Source: Cherax quadricarinatus (taxonomy: Eukaryota > Arthropoda > Malacostraca > Decapoda > Parastacidae). From it: DNA of 64,000 nt. Location: positions 1 through 64,000 of the forward strand of contig NW_027195364.1 in the NCBI RefSeq assembly GCF_038502225.1, written 5' to 3'. Position 1 is the first letter of the stretch, and each line of letters begins with the position of its first letter. This document shows, piece after piece, positions 1 through 10,330 of the stretch. The notes under the pieces are model-generated. The model was not told the DNA's origin and ran no database searches. It was given only the letters and a program-made list of their open reading frames with translations. The position numbers and the translations under genes are program-made.

Positions 1-575
1 CCTCAGAAACTCAACGCTCTAAGAGAGTTTTGGAAGATCACTTTAATATCCTCAGTTTTTAAAACCTTATGGAAAAAGGCTTGGGGGGTGACTAAGAAGA
101 CCTTGAACTCTGCTTGGAAGAAACTGTGGCCAGAATGGGGTAGACCAAAGGGATTTTGAAGGGTTTCAGGATAACCTGAGAATCCTATGCCAGTTGAGGA
201 ATCCATTTGGCTTTGGGGAAAAGTCCTTAGGGTTGGAGGTTAGTGGGATGATGTGGAAGAGTTGGGTGGAGGAGGACAATGAAGAACTAACCACTGATGG
301 CTGATGATCACTTCAACGCAAGAAGGCCAGACCTGAAAAACTGGTTGGAAAGGGGAGGAGGAGAAATTGATGAAATTGCCTACTAAAAAGATTAAGGAAA
401 TCTGTCAAAGTGGCTTGAAGTGCAAACCTTCATGGATGAAAATCACCCTCACACAGCTATTGCAAGCCGTGCTGGTGACTATTACACTGACAATGTTGGG
501 GAAACACTTTGGGAAGTCATAAAGGCGAGGTACAGGCCACTGGACAGATATGTTGTCGCGACAGAACTCCAGTGA
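1..575 (+). pseudogene. Tigger-like transposase, C-terminal fragment
   Basis: Reading the + strand gives family-typical stretches in changing frames: LREFWK, then LNSAWKKLWPEW, a region like EEDNEELTT, then FMDENHPHTAIASRAGDYY, then a closing part like RYRPLDRYVV. The order and spacing match the tail of pogo/Tigger transposases, downstream of the DDE catalytic core. The core itself (and its acidic triad) would lie left of the window. At least four frame breaks and stop codons are visible. This is recognised from family knowledge, not from a database search. Confidence 0.75.
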
Positions 576-924
576 CTCTGAAGCTGGTCTAGTGGCATTA
601 AAAGAAAAGGAAGTAACCCAAAAAAGGACTTGACCTCAAGTCTTAATGGAAAGATTCCCCCTTCTAAACACTAACACTCTCTCCTCCTCCATCCCATCAA
701 TCATCACCAGATCTTCAAAAAAAGTAGGTGTCATGTAATTGTGCATGCCTTTTCAGTTTGTGTTATTAAAATTAATATTTCATGTGGTAAAATTTTTTCA
801 TACTTGATGTCTTGCAGGATTAATTTGATTTCCATTATTTCTTATGGGAAAATTCATTCGCATAATGATAATTCGCATAACAGTGAGCTCTCTTGCAGTT
901 AATATCGCTATCGAGGGTCCACTG
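1..924 (+). mobile_element. Tigger/pogo-like DNA transposon, 3' portion
   Basis: The left edge of the window lies inside a Tc1/mariner-superfamily (Tigger/pogo-like) element. Positions 1-575 read as the C-terminal part of the transposase. About 350 bp of A/T-rich 3' sequence follows, ending in an inverted-repeat end 'tcgagggtccactg' at 911-924 and a TA dinucleotide, the usual target site of this superfamily. The other terminus lies outside the window. Frames are broken in several places, so this copy is dead. Confidence 0.8.
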
Positions 925-1554
925 TATAGTATATTTAAAAACTAAAAATAATAAATACTTTACAAAATAGTAAAAATTAATGTTTGAAAGTTGGTGAGTG
1001 ATTGACTGCTTTTTGTTTGGCAAATTTTTTGATTAAAACAGTCTTAGTTTAAGTATATTTATTGATGTACAAATACAATTTCACAGTTACTTCATAAGTG
1101 TTCATTTAGTAAAGTGCCCGTAACCTTTGTATACACTAGCCTGAAAATAGGTATTACAGGCATAGAGTTCAGATTCAGCAACCATTGTTAAGAAAAATAG
1201 TTTGGTGCTTTCATGCATGTGCATTTAATACAGTCAGTGAATGAGGAATTATATCTGGAAATTCTAATATCTTACAGGTACGTTATATTCACTGAAATAA
1301 TGTACTTTTAATTAATTTTTTCCTTTTAAAGTCTGATACTGTATGAATATATTTCTGTACCTCTTGTTTGTGTCATGAATTTATTTGATGATAATCTTAA
1401 TTCATGTCATGAATTTTTCCTTGGTATGTCATAATTTCCTATTGGGCTGCTACAGCTATGCTAAAACCCCTGAGGATTATTTTTCCTAATTTTCTTGTAA
1501 CTGCTAGGTATGTTTTAAACCTTCTCATGTCTCATCCAATGACTTTCTTTCTAG
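925..1554. other. AT-rich intergenic or intronic DNA, nothing recognised
   Basis: This stretch between the Tigger-like end and the first recognisable PAICS exon is A/T-rich. No repeat family, RNA gene or coding exon could be identified. The first coding exon of PAICS could be here or left of the window, but I did not find one. Confidence 0.6.
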
Positions 1555-1747
1555 AAATCAATCCTGGTAAAGTGATTTTGGGGGCAAACGAAGGTGGTTC
1601 ATGGAGTGGCTGACAACCCAAAGTCGTCTTAGTTGTGAACAAGGATCGCATTACAGCGGCGATGGTGCCAGGGCACATGATTTGGAGACCAAGGCCGCTA
1701 TTCCAATGCCACGAATGGCAAGGTCTTCATGTTCCTTAATGAGGCAG
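1555..1747 (+). CDS. Paics: PAICS exon, N-terminal SAICAR synthetase domain
   Basis: The exon follows a good acceptor (ctttctttctag, AG at 1553-1554). It encodes the nucleotide-binding N-terminus of SAICAR synthetase. Visible pieces are KVIL then a glycine-rich EGKTK-like turn (one A short), GVADNPK, VVLVVNKDRITA, GDGARAHDLE, KAAIP and NGKVFMFLNEA. They fall in several frames; the shifts lie at short homopolymers (near 1587, 1620, 1654 and 1714). The match to animal PAICS up to the LNEAG region is strong. The 3' border is uncertain: after 'gaggcag' comes 'ttgggt', not a good donor, and one base may be missing. Confidence 0.85.
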
Positions 1748-1922
1748 TTGGGTCTTATGCCTCCCAAAAGTTGAGATTTCTATATCTCTTGGGAACTTTT
1801 ATACAGTCCAAAGAAATGTGCAAAAAATATCAATATTAAATAACTAGCCTTATTCAGGCTAGTAATTTTCAGATTATAAATATTTAGACTTTAAACTCGG
1901 TTTGTCATAATGAATGGCTGTC

Positions 1923-2040
1923 ATTGAATAAACAGAAAGGTGGACTGGAGGCTCAAACTGTGGTTAACAGGCCCAGCACTGGACCTGCTAATCTCTGGAC
2001 CAGAGTTAGAGCCTCCTGTTCATCTTTCAGTTTATTCATT
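1923..2040. repeat. Long imperfect palindrome (hairpin or small foldback element)
   Basis: The two halves are reverse complements over about 55 bp with a few mismatches and a very short centre around 'cagcactgg'. The left arm begins 'attgaataaacagaaagg'; the right arm ends 'ctttcagtttattcatt'. No coding sense was seen. It resembles a foldback-type miniature element, or a long hairpin transcript source, in a PAICS intron. Confidence 0.75.
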
Positions 2041-2224
2041 TAGACCCATAATTTACATTTTTATTAGTTAGCTAAAAATATATCATAGATCTGTAGCTGC
2101 CATTATTTATTTTAGTAATTGGGTAGTAAACATTTTGAAATAGTATTAAATTTAATATGAAGGCAAAATAAACCATAGAACTGATGGAGAAATAAAGGTA
2201 GTGGTGCATTGGTATCTGTGGTGA

Positions 2225-2796
2225 CAAAGAACATTATCCATGGAGACAAAGAAAGGAATGTGAAAGTATAGTGGTACTAACACTCTTATATGGGTGTGAA
2301 GCTTGGTTGTAAAATGCGCGCAAGAAGGAAGGGTGAGGTAGTGGAAATGTTGTGTTTAAGGGCAGTGTGTATGTAAATATTATGCAGAGAATTCGTAGTG
2401 TGGAAATTAGGAGGTGCAGGGTTATTAAAAGTATTATTCAGAGAGCTGAGGAAGGGTTTGGTCATTTACAGAGGATGGAGCAAAATAGGATGACGGAGAG
2501 GGATATAAATCTATAGTGGAGGAAGGAGGGGGTAGGGGTTGTCCTAGGAAAGGATGGAGGAAGGGGGTAAAGAGGTTTTGTGTGTAAGGGGCTTGGACAT
2601 ACAGCAGGCATATGTGAGCTTGTTAGATAGGAGTGAGTGGAGACTAATGGGTTTGTGCTTTACAAGCTGTTGGAGTATGAGGAGGTAATATTTGTGAAGG
2701 AATTCAGAGAAACTGGTTCAACCAGACTTGAGCCCTGAGGTGGGAAGTACAGTGCCTGCACTATAAAGGGGGGGTTAGGATGTTTGCTGTTTAGAG
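2225..2796 (+). mobile_element. LINE-A 3' fragment (non-LTR retrotransposon)
   Basis: The sequence reads as the C-terminal end of a LINE protein in broken frames: a 'LYGCEAW'-like start, then MQRIRSVEIRRR, then a region like AEEGFGHLQRMEQ, followed by the 3' untranslated part. The same region occurs on the minus strand at about 15121-15900 and 21254-22000, so this is a copy of one family. It is 5'-truncated and lacks the terminal 'gcagggtgaccca' part, being cut off where Penelope-like sequence starts. Confidence 0.75.
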
Positions 2797-2837
2797 TGAC
2801 TATGCTGTAAAGAAAAAGGACACAAGTGCAACTAATG

Positions 2838-2886
2838 TGACTTTTTATTGTGCACGTTTCACTCTCCAGAGACTTTGTCAAGCTGT
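2838..2886 (-). ncRNA. Hammerhead-like relic at a Penelope-like terminus
   Basis: The reverse complement has the layout TTGACAA, a hairpin around 'tctctggagag', then GAAAC, 'gtgcac' and an A-rich stretch. This is the same order as the hammerhead motifs at 40.99-41.07 kb and 54.73 kb. The first core block is TTGACAA instead of CTGANGA, so self-cleavage is doubtful. Confidence 0.45.
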
Positions 2887-2936
2887 TACCAACAATGTAT
2901 GGACACAGAGGGTATATGTAGACTTAGAGTGAGGTG

Positions 2937-2968
<32 letters not shown>

Positions 2969-3379
2969 GTATAAGTTGTAGTAGTAGCAGTAATACAGTA
3001 AGTAGAATAATTATTTTCATATGAGTAAAAGGATATAAAACTATAACTTGGGTAGCAAAAATAAGTTAGACAAATATTTCTATTGGAGGTTGAATTAGAA
3101 AGGGCCCATTTGTGTACATCCCCTGTAATGTGCTTGTGTAGTATTAGCAGGAGACACTATGTGATGGCAAAGGGTTTTCTGTTTTCAGGAGGGGTCTTGC
3201 TAAGACTTCAGAGATGGTGAAGCTGCCTTTTTTTTAATTGTATTAGAAAGCGATTAGTGATTCAGGCACTTCGTCTGTGAAATTAGTTTCTTTGATCACT
3301 AATTGGGCATCCTAATTTCATGAGATGTTTGGTGGAATTCTGGTGTTGTACAAGCATTGTTCAAGTTTTGTTCCTCGTG

Positions 3380-3530
3380 CATAAATGGTGTTCATTGAGG
3401 TGGGTGTCGAGGTTTCTTGCTGTTTCACCTACATAAATCTTGTCTCTGCCTCCACAGGGTATAGTGTAAACCCCTGCGTTGACTGGTTCGTGGTGCTTGG
3501 ATTTTGCCCTGGTTAGATACTTTTTGAAGT
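3380..3530 (-). pseudogene. GIY-YIG endonuclease domain of a Penelope-like element
   Basis: Reverse-strand reading gives HHEPVNAGVYTIPCGGRDK followed by IYVGETARNLDTHLNEHH. GVYTIPC and IYVGET are the GIY and YIG strands; the arginine and the EH that follow fit the catalytic region of PLE endonucleases. A stop and frame loss follow after the CTRNK stretch. In active elements this domain nicks target DNA for reverse transcription. Here it is a fragment. Confidence 0.75.
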
Positions 3531-3699
3531 GCTGGAGCGATAGCGACTCTAGTGTTAGCTTGTAAAGTACTTTGAAACGTTCAAAGATTGCAAGAGAGAG
3601 CTCTTCAGATTATTAATTCTCCAGACGAACACCCTCCTAAAAAAAGTTATAATTCTTCCCAACAGCCAGGTTGCATTGAATGTTTCTAAAGTACTTTCA

Positions 3700-4282
3700 C
3701 TGTTGCTGCAGGATTTTTTTTATGGTGCACACTTACCCACATAGATGTATTCTCTCATATGTAGGCCCAAATTTGCACACAGCTTATCGGGAGTGGGCTG
3801 AGCTCATGGCGTGAACTGCGGTTTGGACCCTCACCTCAAAGCCGTAGAACTACGCATGGACCCTGAAAGGGTTAAGCCGGCAGAGGCTGGTTCGACAAAT
3901 TCAAAAGCGAACTGGCAGTGTGGTAAGGCTGCAAGTTCGGACAAACATGGGCCAAAGAATTCGTTGATTCCCCTTAAACAATAACCTCTCCTCCTCCCTC
4001 TCCCCTCCTCGCTGTCTTCCATATCAACAAGAGTCTTCAATAAAGGTAAAAATGATGTTAAATGTTCATTTTTTCATTTCATTAGTCATATTTATTTCTC
4101 ATTGTTTTCCATATTGTAAAGCTATAGCTATTCTGTATAAAATGTATTTTTACTGTATTAATATTTTTAGTTCTGGAATGGTTTAATTGGGTTTACATTA
4201 TTTCTTATGGGAAATATTGCTTTGTTTGTATGATTCTGTTTCGTTGGACTTTTGACGGATTAATCCTGGGGAGGTTCCACTG
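3700..4282 (+). mobile_element. Tigger/pogo-like DNA transposon, 3' end
   Basis: About 580 bp resemble the 3' non-coding end of the element at 1-924: a C/T-rich stretch, then 'gggtttacattatttcttatggg', ending in the inverted-repeat end 'gaggttccactg' at 4271-4282 with TA next to it. A short region at 3860-3880 with 'ccctgaaagggttaa' resembles a piggyBac-type terminus and may be a nested remnant. The left limit is approximate. Confidence 0.6.
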
Positions 4283-4360
4283 TACTGTTACTTGCATCGG
4301 TGATTAAAGTGTTGACAGATAGCTCAAATATGTGTTTGCATGGGATTCTTTTACTATGAA

Positions 4361-4397
4361 AGAATGGCGTGCAGATCTACGATCTGCTTGCCATTCT
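4361..4397. repeat. Short perfect-looking hairpin
   Basis: A 17-base arm 'agaatggcgtgcagatc' is followed by loop 'tac' and its near complement 'gatctgcttgccattct', with two mismatches. The loop is too short for a typical miRNA precursor. No function is assigned. Confidence 0.6.
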
Positions 4398-4637
4398 TGC
4401 ATCACTACAATCCTAATGTCCATAGAAAGTTTTATTGTGTCTGTTCACTGGCTTATATGATGATCTGATGGCAATGGCAAAAATTTGCCTTTGTTTAATT
4501 TGTTGCCTGGAATTTGGGAATGGTTAACAAAAATCCATTTGAATTAAGGATGTGAAATTTTGCTTGTGCGTGGGTATATATGTATATATTGGGATCTTAG
4601 ATGACAGATGCTGGGCTGAAAACTGCTTTATTGGGTA

Positions 4638-4966
4638 CGTAGGACCCCCTTATCTGTGAGTCAGTTTCCAGAGTTTGTTTTCCATGGTTTTCCTGTACTT
4701 AAAAATATGCCAATTTTGCATAAAAATGACCACAAAGCACAAAAGTAGTGGTGATGACAGTTCTCCAAAGACAAAGAGAACCCCTGAGGTGCTTCTCATC
4801 AGTGAAAAGTGATAATTCCCCAATTTTGTGCATAATTTATCAATTAAACTTTATCATAGATATGTATGCAAACAAAAATGACTTGTATGTAGGATTTGTT
4901 ACATCTTCGTTTTTGAGTATACAGTAAGGTCTTGGAATGGATCCTGCACAGATATGGGGACTACTG
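4638..4966. mobile_element. Tigger-type MITE
   Basis: A 329-bp non-coding element is bordered by TA on both sides. The left end reads 'gtaggacccccttatctgtg'. The right end, reverse complemented, reads 'cagtagtccccatatctgtg'. The inverted ends, TA target and lack of coding sense fit a miniature element moved by a Tigger/pogo transposase. It lies in a PAICS intron. Confidence 0.7.
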
Positions 4967-5049
4967 TACTGTATTCTCATGCGAAGTGTGCCTTAAATGA
5001 TTTTTATAGGCAACATAGGTTTATATGTTAAAAGCTACAGTTCCCTGGG

Positions 5050-5735
5050 ACTTTCAATTCAATTCAATTCAATTCAAACTTTATTCTCTATAAGTATTAC
5101 AATGCTGAGTTTACAGAATTTGGTTATTGTGTGGTTTTACATGTAGTAAAATAATAATTAGAGTGTTACCACTAGAGCTACATGGCTGGCATTTAGCAGA
5201 CTTATATTAAATCTTAGGTTTAAAATGTTACAGTGTAGAGATAAGTTGGTATTATGGCTAGTTTACTAAATACTAGTTGTGAGTTTAGCAATGTGAATGC
5301 TTTTGTTTTGGGACTATACATAGTTTCAGTATTGGAGTATCACAGGCCAACTTTTGACTAGTTAAGATTCATTATTTTGAGATTGAGATTGATATTTCTG
5401 TTTATGTCAAATGGGTGAGTGAGTGTAAGTGTGAACCACCAGGTGGTATTCGTATTATTAGTTGACAGGGTGTATCAGGGAGATAAGATGTTTTTCTGAT
5501 GGTAGTTTTGAAGGTGATGAATGTGTCTGCATTTTTGGAATTTTCAGGTAGGATGTTCCAGATTTAGGGCCTTTGACATACATTAAATTTTTTGTAAAGG
5601 TTTAGTCGGACCGGGAATGTCATAGAGATGTTTGTGTCTGTGTTGTGCCTGTGGGTTCTGTCACAACTATCAAGAAAAGCATTTTAGGTTCAGCAATAAT
5701 CTGTAGGGGGTCAAGGATGAAATTTTTAACCTAAA
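5050..5735 (-). mobile_element. LINE-B copy, 5'-truncated
   Basis: The lower edge is the simple tail (GAATT)n (plus-strand 'caattcaattcaattcaa', 5054-5077). The body matches the 3' parts of the copies at 12835 and 45255, including a C-terminal coding relic of the YVKGPNIWN type. About 690 bp remain. It inserted in the PAICS intron opposite to the gene. Confidence 0.8.
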
Positions 5736-6399
5736 TTTTTCCCAGCAGAAATACCATCACTGATAGGGCCCTGTGATATGAAATGGTAGTAAGAATTTTT
5801 AAATCTTGTGTTTCAATTTAGATCTTCTAAATTTAATTACTTTTTTAATTTATGTGATGTCTGAAGAGATATCTTTGATATTTTAAGCAATAGTTCACAT
5901 ATACCTTTAGATAGCTTAATAAATTTTTACGGGATGCTAACTAATTTTCTGTAAGATATTGTCTTATTATTTTTGCTAATGTCTTGTTTTTCATATACAC
6001 ACGAATTCCACTGGATCCCAGTACTTGGCACATTATACAAATTGTCAATTTAGATACCTTCATGTACTACCTGTATTTTTATAGTGTTGTATAACTCTTA
6101 ACTTTCTTAATCCTCTGTCATGGTCTCTATGAAGCAAATAGTGGACAAAACTAGAATGGTGGGCCAATCTAGATCAGTTTTCCATCAACTTGTTTAGTCT
6201 GAAAAAAATAGAAACTTTAGTATTATTCATAAGTCCCAGAATCTTCAAGGATGATTTGCAATGGGGTGCCATCTATGAATTTAAATTGTTATTCTGTTTA
6301 AGGGGAAATTTAATAACAGTCTGTCATGAACAGATAGATTAAAATTTTCTTCTTCATCAAATCTGTATTATAACATCCTTTGACTTAACAGGTAATCAA

Positions 6400-6600
6400 G
6401 ACATCATGAATCTGAACATGTGACAGCACATACTTGGCCTCGTAAATGCCACATGGTACCACTAGAATGGGGGACTCGTAGGTTGCCCAAAAGGGTCCTT
6501 CTTAAAAGCGTAATGTTGGTGTCACTGAGGTTCGATTCCCCACCACCTAAGATGGAGACATTTTTAGTGAAGAATGTCACGTGCTTGTATTAAATAAATT
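6400..6600 (+). mobile_element. Possible tRNA-derived SINE fragment
   Basis: 'ggttcgattcc' at 6529-6539 is a good RNA polymerase III B box, followed by 'ccaccacc' as in a T-arm/acceptor end. An A-box-like stretch, 'tggcctcgtaaatgcc', lies about 90 bp upstream. The spacing is too long for a tRNA gene. No second copy was seen in this window, so this is tentative. Confidence 0.35.
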
Positions 6601-6992
6601 CATTAAAAATTCAGATTAGTATTTACCTGGTTTGGTATTGCTCAGTATTTTAATGTTCTAAGAAGTAATTTGTAATCTGAATGGATGCATTATGACTGTC
6701 ACTGAATTGTTATTGTCATGAAGGGTCCAAATCATATTTAGAAAGTAGCTCTTGATTAAATCTATTTGGAAATAGTTTTTATATTATCAAAGGAGTGGAT
6801 AACAGTTAAATTGCCTCTTAGTACATACCTCATTCCAGTAAATAACTACTAGAGATCTAATTCTAGTCTATATTTATTCCAAATAGGTAATACATACTGC
6901 AATTGTTATTTAAACTGAAGATTCCTGGTAAATTGAGATGCACATACAAAGTTTTTTTATTTGAAGGACATTGATTTTGATTCTTTTGCCAG

Positions 6993-7196
6993 GATGATGC
7001 AAACCATGACCCACAGTGGAGTGAAGAACAGGTTTTAGAAGCAAAGCTGAATGTTGGAGTGTAGTGATTGGGGCTATGAGTATGATATTATGCACGATGA
7101 ACTGTGACAGTGTTTGAGGTGCTGGAGCGTGCATGGGAGCTTTAGATTGTGCTCTCATTGATATGAAGATAGAATTTGGAATTGATGCAGAAACTA
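6993..7196 (+). CDS. Paics: PAICS exon, central SAICAR synthetase domain
   Basis: The acceptor AG is at 6991-6992 after a T-rich tract; the donor is gtaagt at 7197. The exon encodes DDANHDPQWSEEQ, VLEAKLNVG, a YEYDIMHDE-like stretch, TVTVFEVLERAWEL, then LIDMKIEFGIDAET, following the PAICS order closely. Frame changes occur near 7060, 7103, 7143 and 7147. The last codon is split A|AA, which joins in phase to the next exon and restores a lysine. Confidence 0.9.
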
Positions 7197-7782
7197 GTAA
7201 GTGCCAGTGATTTGAGGAACATGCAGAGAAAGGCTTGGTGGGAATCTAGTTAATAAATAGAGTGATATTAATCTTTATGATGTAATGCTGATCAGTGGTC
7301 TTAGGTATCGAATTGCAAGAAAGTGAATACAATAACACTTAAAAATACCAATGCTTTTCTTGTTAATTAAGCACTGTATTATTTTAATGATTTCTGCTTC
7401 AAACATCCTTAGTTTTATCAAAAGTTCTTTTATTTTACAAATTAATTTTGTATAGCATTGTTTCCTGGTAGATCTTCACATGTAATCATTTGATTACCAC
7501 AGTGATAGTGGTTTGGGAAAAAAAAAATAGACTTCCTCATCCTAGTAATTCATACTGTAGGGTAGTAACTATTGTTACATGCCTTATTTTCCTCCCAGAG
7601 CACAGTGTTTTATGCAATTTTTTAGGAGACAGATGCAAGGGTAAGGCATCTGTTGTACTACTCAGCCCTGGCCAGTGGTGGAAATAGTTGGCAGCAGTCG
7701 AGTAAAATAATTGAAGATTAAAATAAATACATTGCCATATTAAAGAAATTCAGATTTAAATGGATTATTGTTTTTCCATTAG

Positions 7783-7867
7783 AAGACATCCTGGTTTCTG
7801 ACACAATTGACTCTGACTCCTGGAGATTGTGGCGGCAGGTGACAAAAGGCTCATGAAGGACAAACAG
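7783..7867 (+). CDS. Paics: PAICS exon, C-terminal SAICAR synthetase domain
   Basis: After 'tttttccattag' the exon reads KDILVSDTIDSDSWRLW, then AGDKRLMKDKQ after a one-base break at the expected WP codon. The DSDSWRLW motif is a hallmark of PAICS/PurC. The downstream junction is 'aaacag|gcaggt', a GC donor instead of GT, or a base error. The next exon continues exactly with VYHNLK. Confidence 0.92.
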
Positions 7868-7992
7868 GCAGGTTATCTTGGTTTATCATCAAAATGTATT
7901 TAAAGATATTTAAAACTGCTGATTACTGTATTACTTGATTTATAAGCTGTTATATAATTGCTATGAAAAAATGATTTCTTTTCACAACTTAA

Positions 7993-8729
7993 CCCTTTCA
8001 GTGACCATCTCTTAGAACTAGGTCATTGAGGCCAGGGTCACCTACATAGTTCAACATCATGAACTTGGCATGGGCCTGTGTGGTGGGTGTACACTGTATA
8101 AAAACAATCCTGCCCCACACAGTGCATGATGGGAAAACAAAACTGACCATGTGTTTGATTAAAATAGTTAATTTGGAGGTGTTTTCTAGGATGGTTTTAT
8201 GGTTTGATTGCCTGTTTCTTGGTATATTTGATAGAATGAAAGACAATCTACTGAAATATAAATGATTTTGGTTGGTTTCAGGATTGGAAGGAGCTTGAAA
8301 TTGGGCTCAAAGTAATGGAAATATTCGCCTTTGCTAATTTTCCTGAGGACGGATAAAGATTATGAATTCAAAGTGGAATAAATCTTCTATTTTGTGTGAT
8401 TATTAATTCAAAATGGAAGGATGTGATTAATGAACAGAGAAATGTTATTTTAGTGCCAGAAATGGGCAGTTTCTTGTGCTCATGAAAGGCATAGTAACAA
8501 AATAGCTAAGAATTTGGCCTCTTGGGGCATTGAAATTTACTTTAAATAGGACTGAAAGAGGGTGAAGTTGGCAATGCATAAAGTGCACCCGGGCTTCTAA
8601 CTTTAAGTTTTTCATCAAATTTCATACTTTAGGTGTCATTACCTTCAGAAAAGGATTGTATACTATATCAGTTTTTTTAAAGTGGACACTTGGGTGATAT
8701 TAATTTTGGTGGTCTAGACAGTGAAAGTG
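7993..8729. mobile_element. piggyBac-type non-autonomous element
   Basis: TTAA stands at both edges (7989-7992 and 8730-8733). The ends are 'ccctttcagtg' on the left and, reverse complemented, 'cactttcactg' on the right. The interior has no coding sense but shares stretches with the element at 11468-12581 (for example around 'tcaaatttcatactt' and 'gttattttagtgcca'). TTAA targets with CCC-type ends are characteristic of piggyBac. The element sits in a PAICS intron. Confidence 0.75.
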
Positions 8730-8877
8730 TTAACATACTTTTAAAAAGGCATTGATTAGCTTTGGATTTTTTTTTTTATAAAATTTTTGTATTGGATATA
8801 CCCACCTATCCTGAGCTTATTTATTTCAGCCATTTAAGACTTAAAATTCTAGTACATTCTAAAATTGTACTTCACAG

Positions 8878-8990
8878 GTATACATAATTTGAAGACTGTG
8901 ACTGGATGAGGGACTGAGCGAGGTAAGAGAACTTTCAATGGGTTGCAGACAAGTTGGATAACTTTCTTCCCAAGCCAAGAGGACTGGCAA
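8878..8990 (+). CDS. Paics: PAICS exon, end of SAICAR synthetase domain and linker
   Basis: The acceptor is 'ttcacag' (AG 8876-8877). The exon reads VY, NLKTVT, DEGLSEVREN, FQWVADKLDNFLPKPRG, with two one-base frame breaks (near 8884 and 8904). This matches the end of the synthetase domain and the linker to the carboxylase domain. The 3' border is probably at gtgatt (8991), with phase off by one relative to the next exon. Confidence 0.88.
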
Positions 8991-9264
8991 GTGATTCTTT
9001 AATATACTAAGTTCAAAATAAAACTACACTAATAAAATTTTAATTTAGAATTGTTTCACAAACAATATTAATAGACTAAACCATGTTATAGGTGCTGAAA
9101 CTAAAGATAGTTGATAGAGTTCAGGTAGAACCTAATTTTAATTTCTTTATGCTTACTCTCAAATTTCATGTTAGAAATGTATTTCTGTGAGTATGATAGC
9201 TGCTGTAATGCTATAATGAAGATAGGGAATATTGATAAATTTTCTTAATAGGAAAATAATGATG

Positions 9265-10330
9265 TGCATACATTTATTTATTTATTATTTATTTGGACAT
9301 GATACATAGAAATACAGTGGTTAAGTGTACATGCCAAAAGCCTTTTGTATGCAGAGCATTATGGGTAGGCTTAAAATTAACTTAAGATTAACTAAGCAAT
9401 GATATATTCAGTGGTAAAATGACATTAAACAAATAACAATTAAGCACAAATGAGTATTTCAAAGACAGATCATATGGTCATTTGATGAGTTGCTGTGCAT
9501 TCAAGAGAATGGAGTATTTTATTAGGTAATGTAATTCAAAAAACAAAGTTTGATAGGGTCACAGGTTATAATTTATAGAAACAGTTATGCAGTATTTATT
9601 TAGTTGTGGGTGAGTAAGTGGTTTTAAGAAGAGACTTGAATTTATAAACAGACATTGTTTCTTTTATGGTCACAGGTAATGAATTCCAGATTTTGGCCTT
9701 TTTATGTGCATTAGTTTTGCATAGTGTGAGATGGACACGAGGAACATCAAAGAGTGATCTGTGCCTTGTGTTATGGTCATGTGTTCTGTTCAGGTTGGTA
9801 AGATGTTTGAGGGGGGTTTATATCCAAATTAAGTGTTCTATGTATGTAGTAGGTACAATAATAAGTATGGATGTTTTGTACTGGTGAGTAGGTTTAGAGT
9901 TTTGAATATTGATGGAGTATGCTGCTAGTGGAATTTGTTATCATTCTGTTGGGTAATTAATGGTCTGAGATGGTTTATTGTTGTTGAGCCCCATGCACAA
10001 ATTCCATAGGTGAGATAGGGGTAAATGAGTGAGTGATATAGGGCCAGGAGGGCTGACTGTGAAACATAGTATCTTCGATAGTATGCCTACGATCTTGGAA
10101 GTTTTCTTGGAAATTTGTTGTACATGTGTTTGAAATTTGAGCCTATTATCAAGGTGGATTCCTAAGAATTTTCCATCTGTGAGCTTTGTGATAGGTGATC
10201 CATTTATCATGCATTTTTATACAAGTGGATTTACTAGTTTTGCCATCAGGTTTGAGGGGCAGGTTGCCCCGAGGCTTATAGCAGTCCCTTAGTTCAGAGG
10301 CTAGGTTATATCTGTGTAGTCACCTAATCA
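9265..10330 (-). mobile_element. LINE-B2 copy (CR1-like non-LTR element)
   Basis: The minus strand encodes a relic resembling the post-FADD part of CR1-type RTs, including KLTDGKFLGIHLDNRLKF, then HVQQISKKTSKIVGILSK. It is related to LINE-B but clearly diverged. The 3' end carries a (TTTA)n-type tail at 9268-9290. Just inside it is 'gcagagcattatgggtagg', which also appears in the tail of a SINE at 40.6 kb. Confidence 0.75.

Larger units (their letters stand above)
2797..3660 (-). mobile_element. Penelope-like element, 3' half
   Basis: On the minus strand this segment carries a GIY-YIG endonuclease relic (about 3380-3530). A non-coding 3' part follows, with (GGT)n/(AGT)n repeats at 2934-2970, ending in a hammerhead-like terminus at about 2840-2885. 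That order is typical of Penelope-like elements: RT, then GIY-YIG, then terminal repeat. The RT part is absent, so the copy is 5'-truncated. The right boundary is uncertain. Confidence 0.65.
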
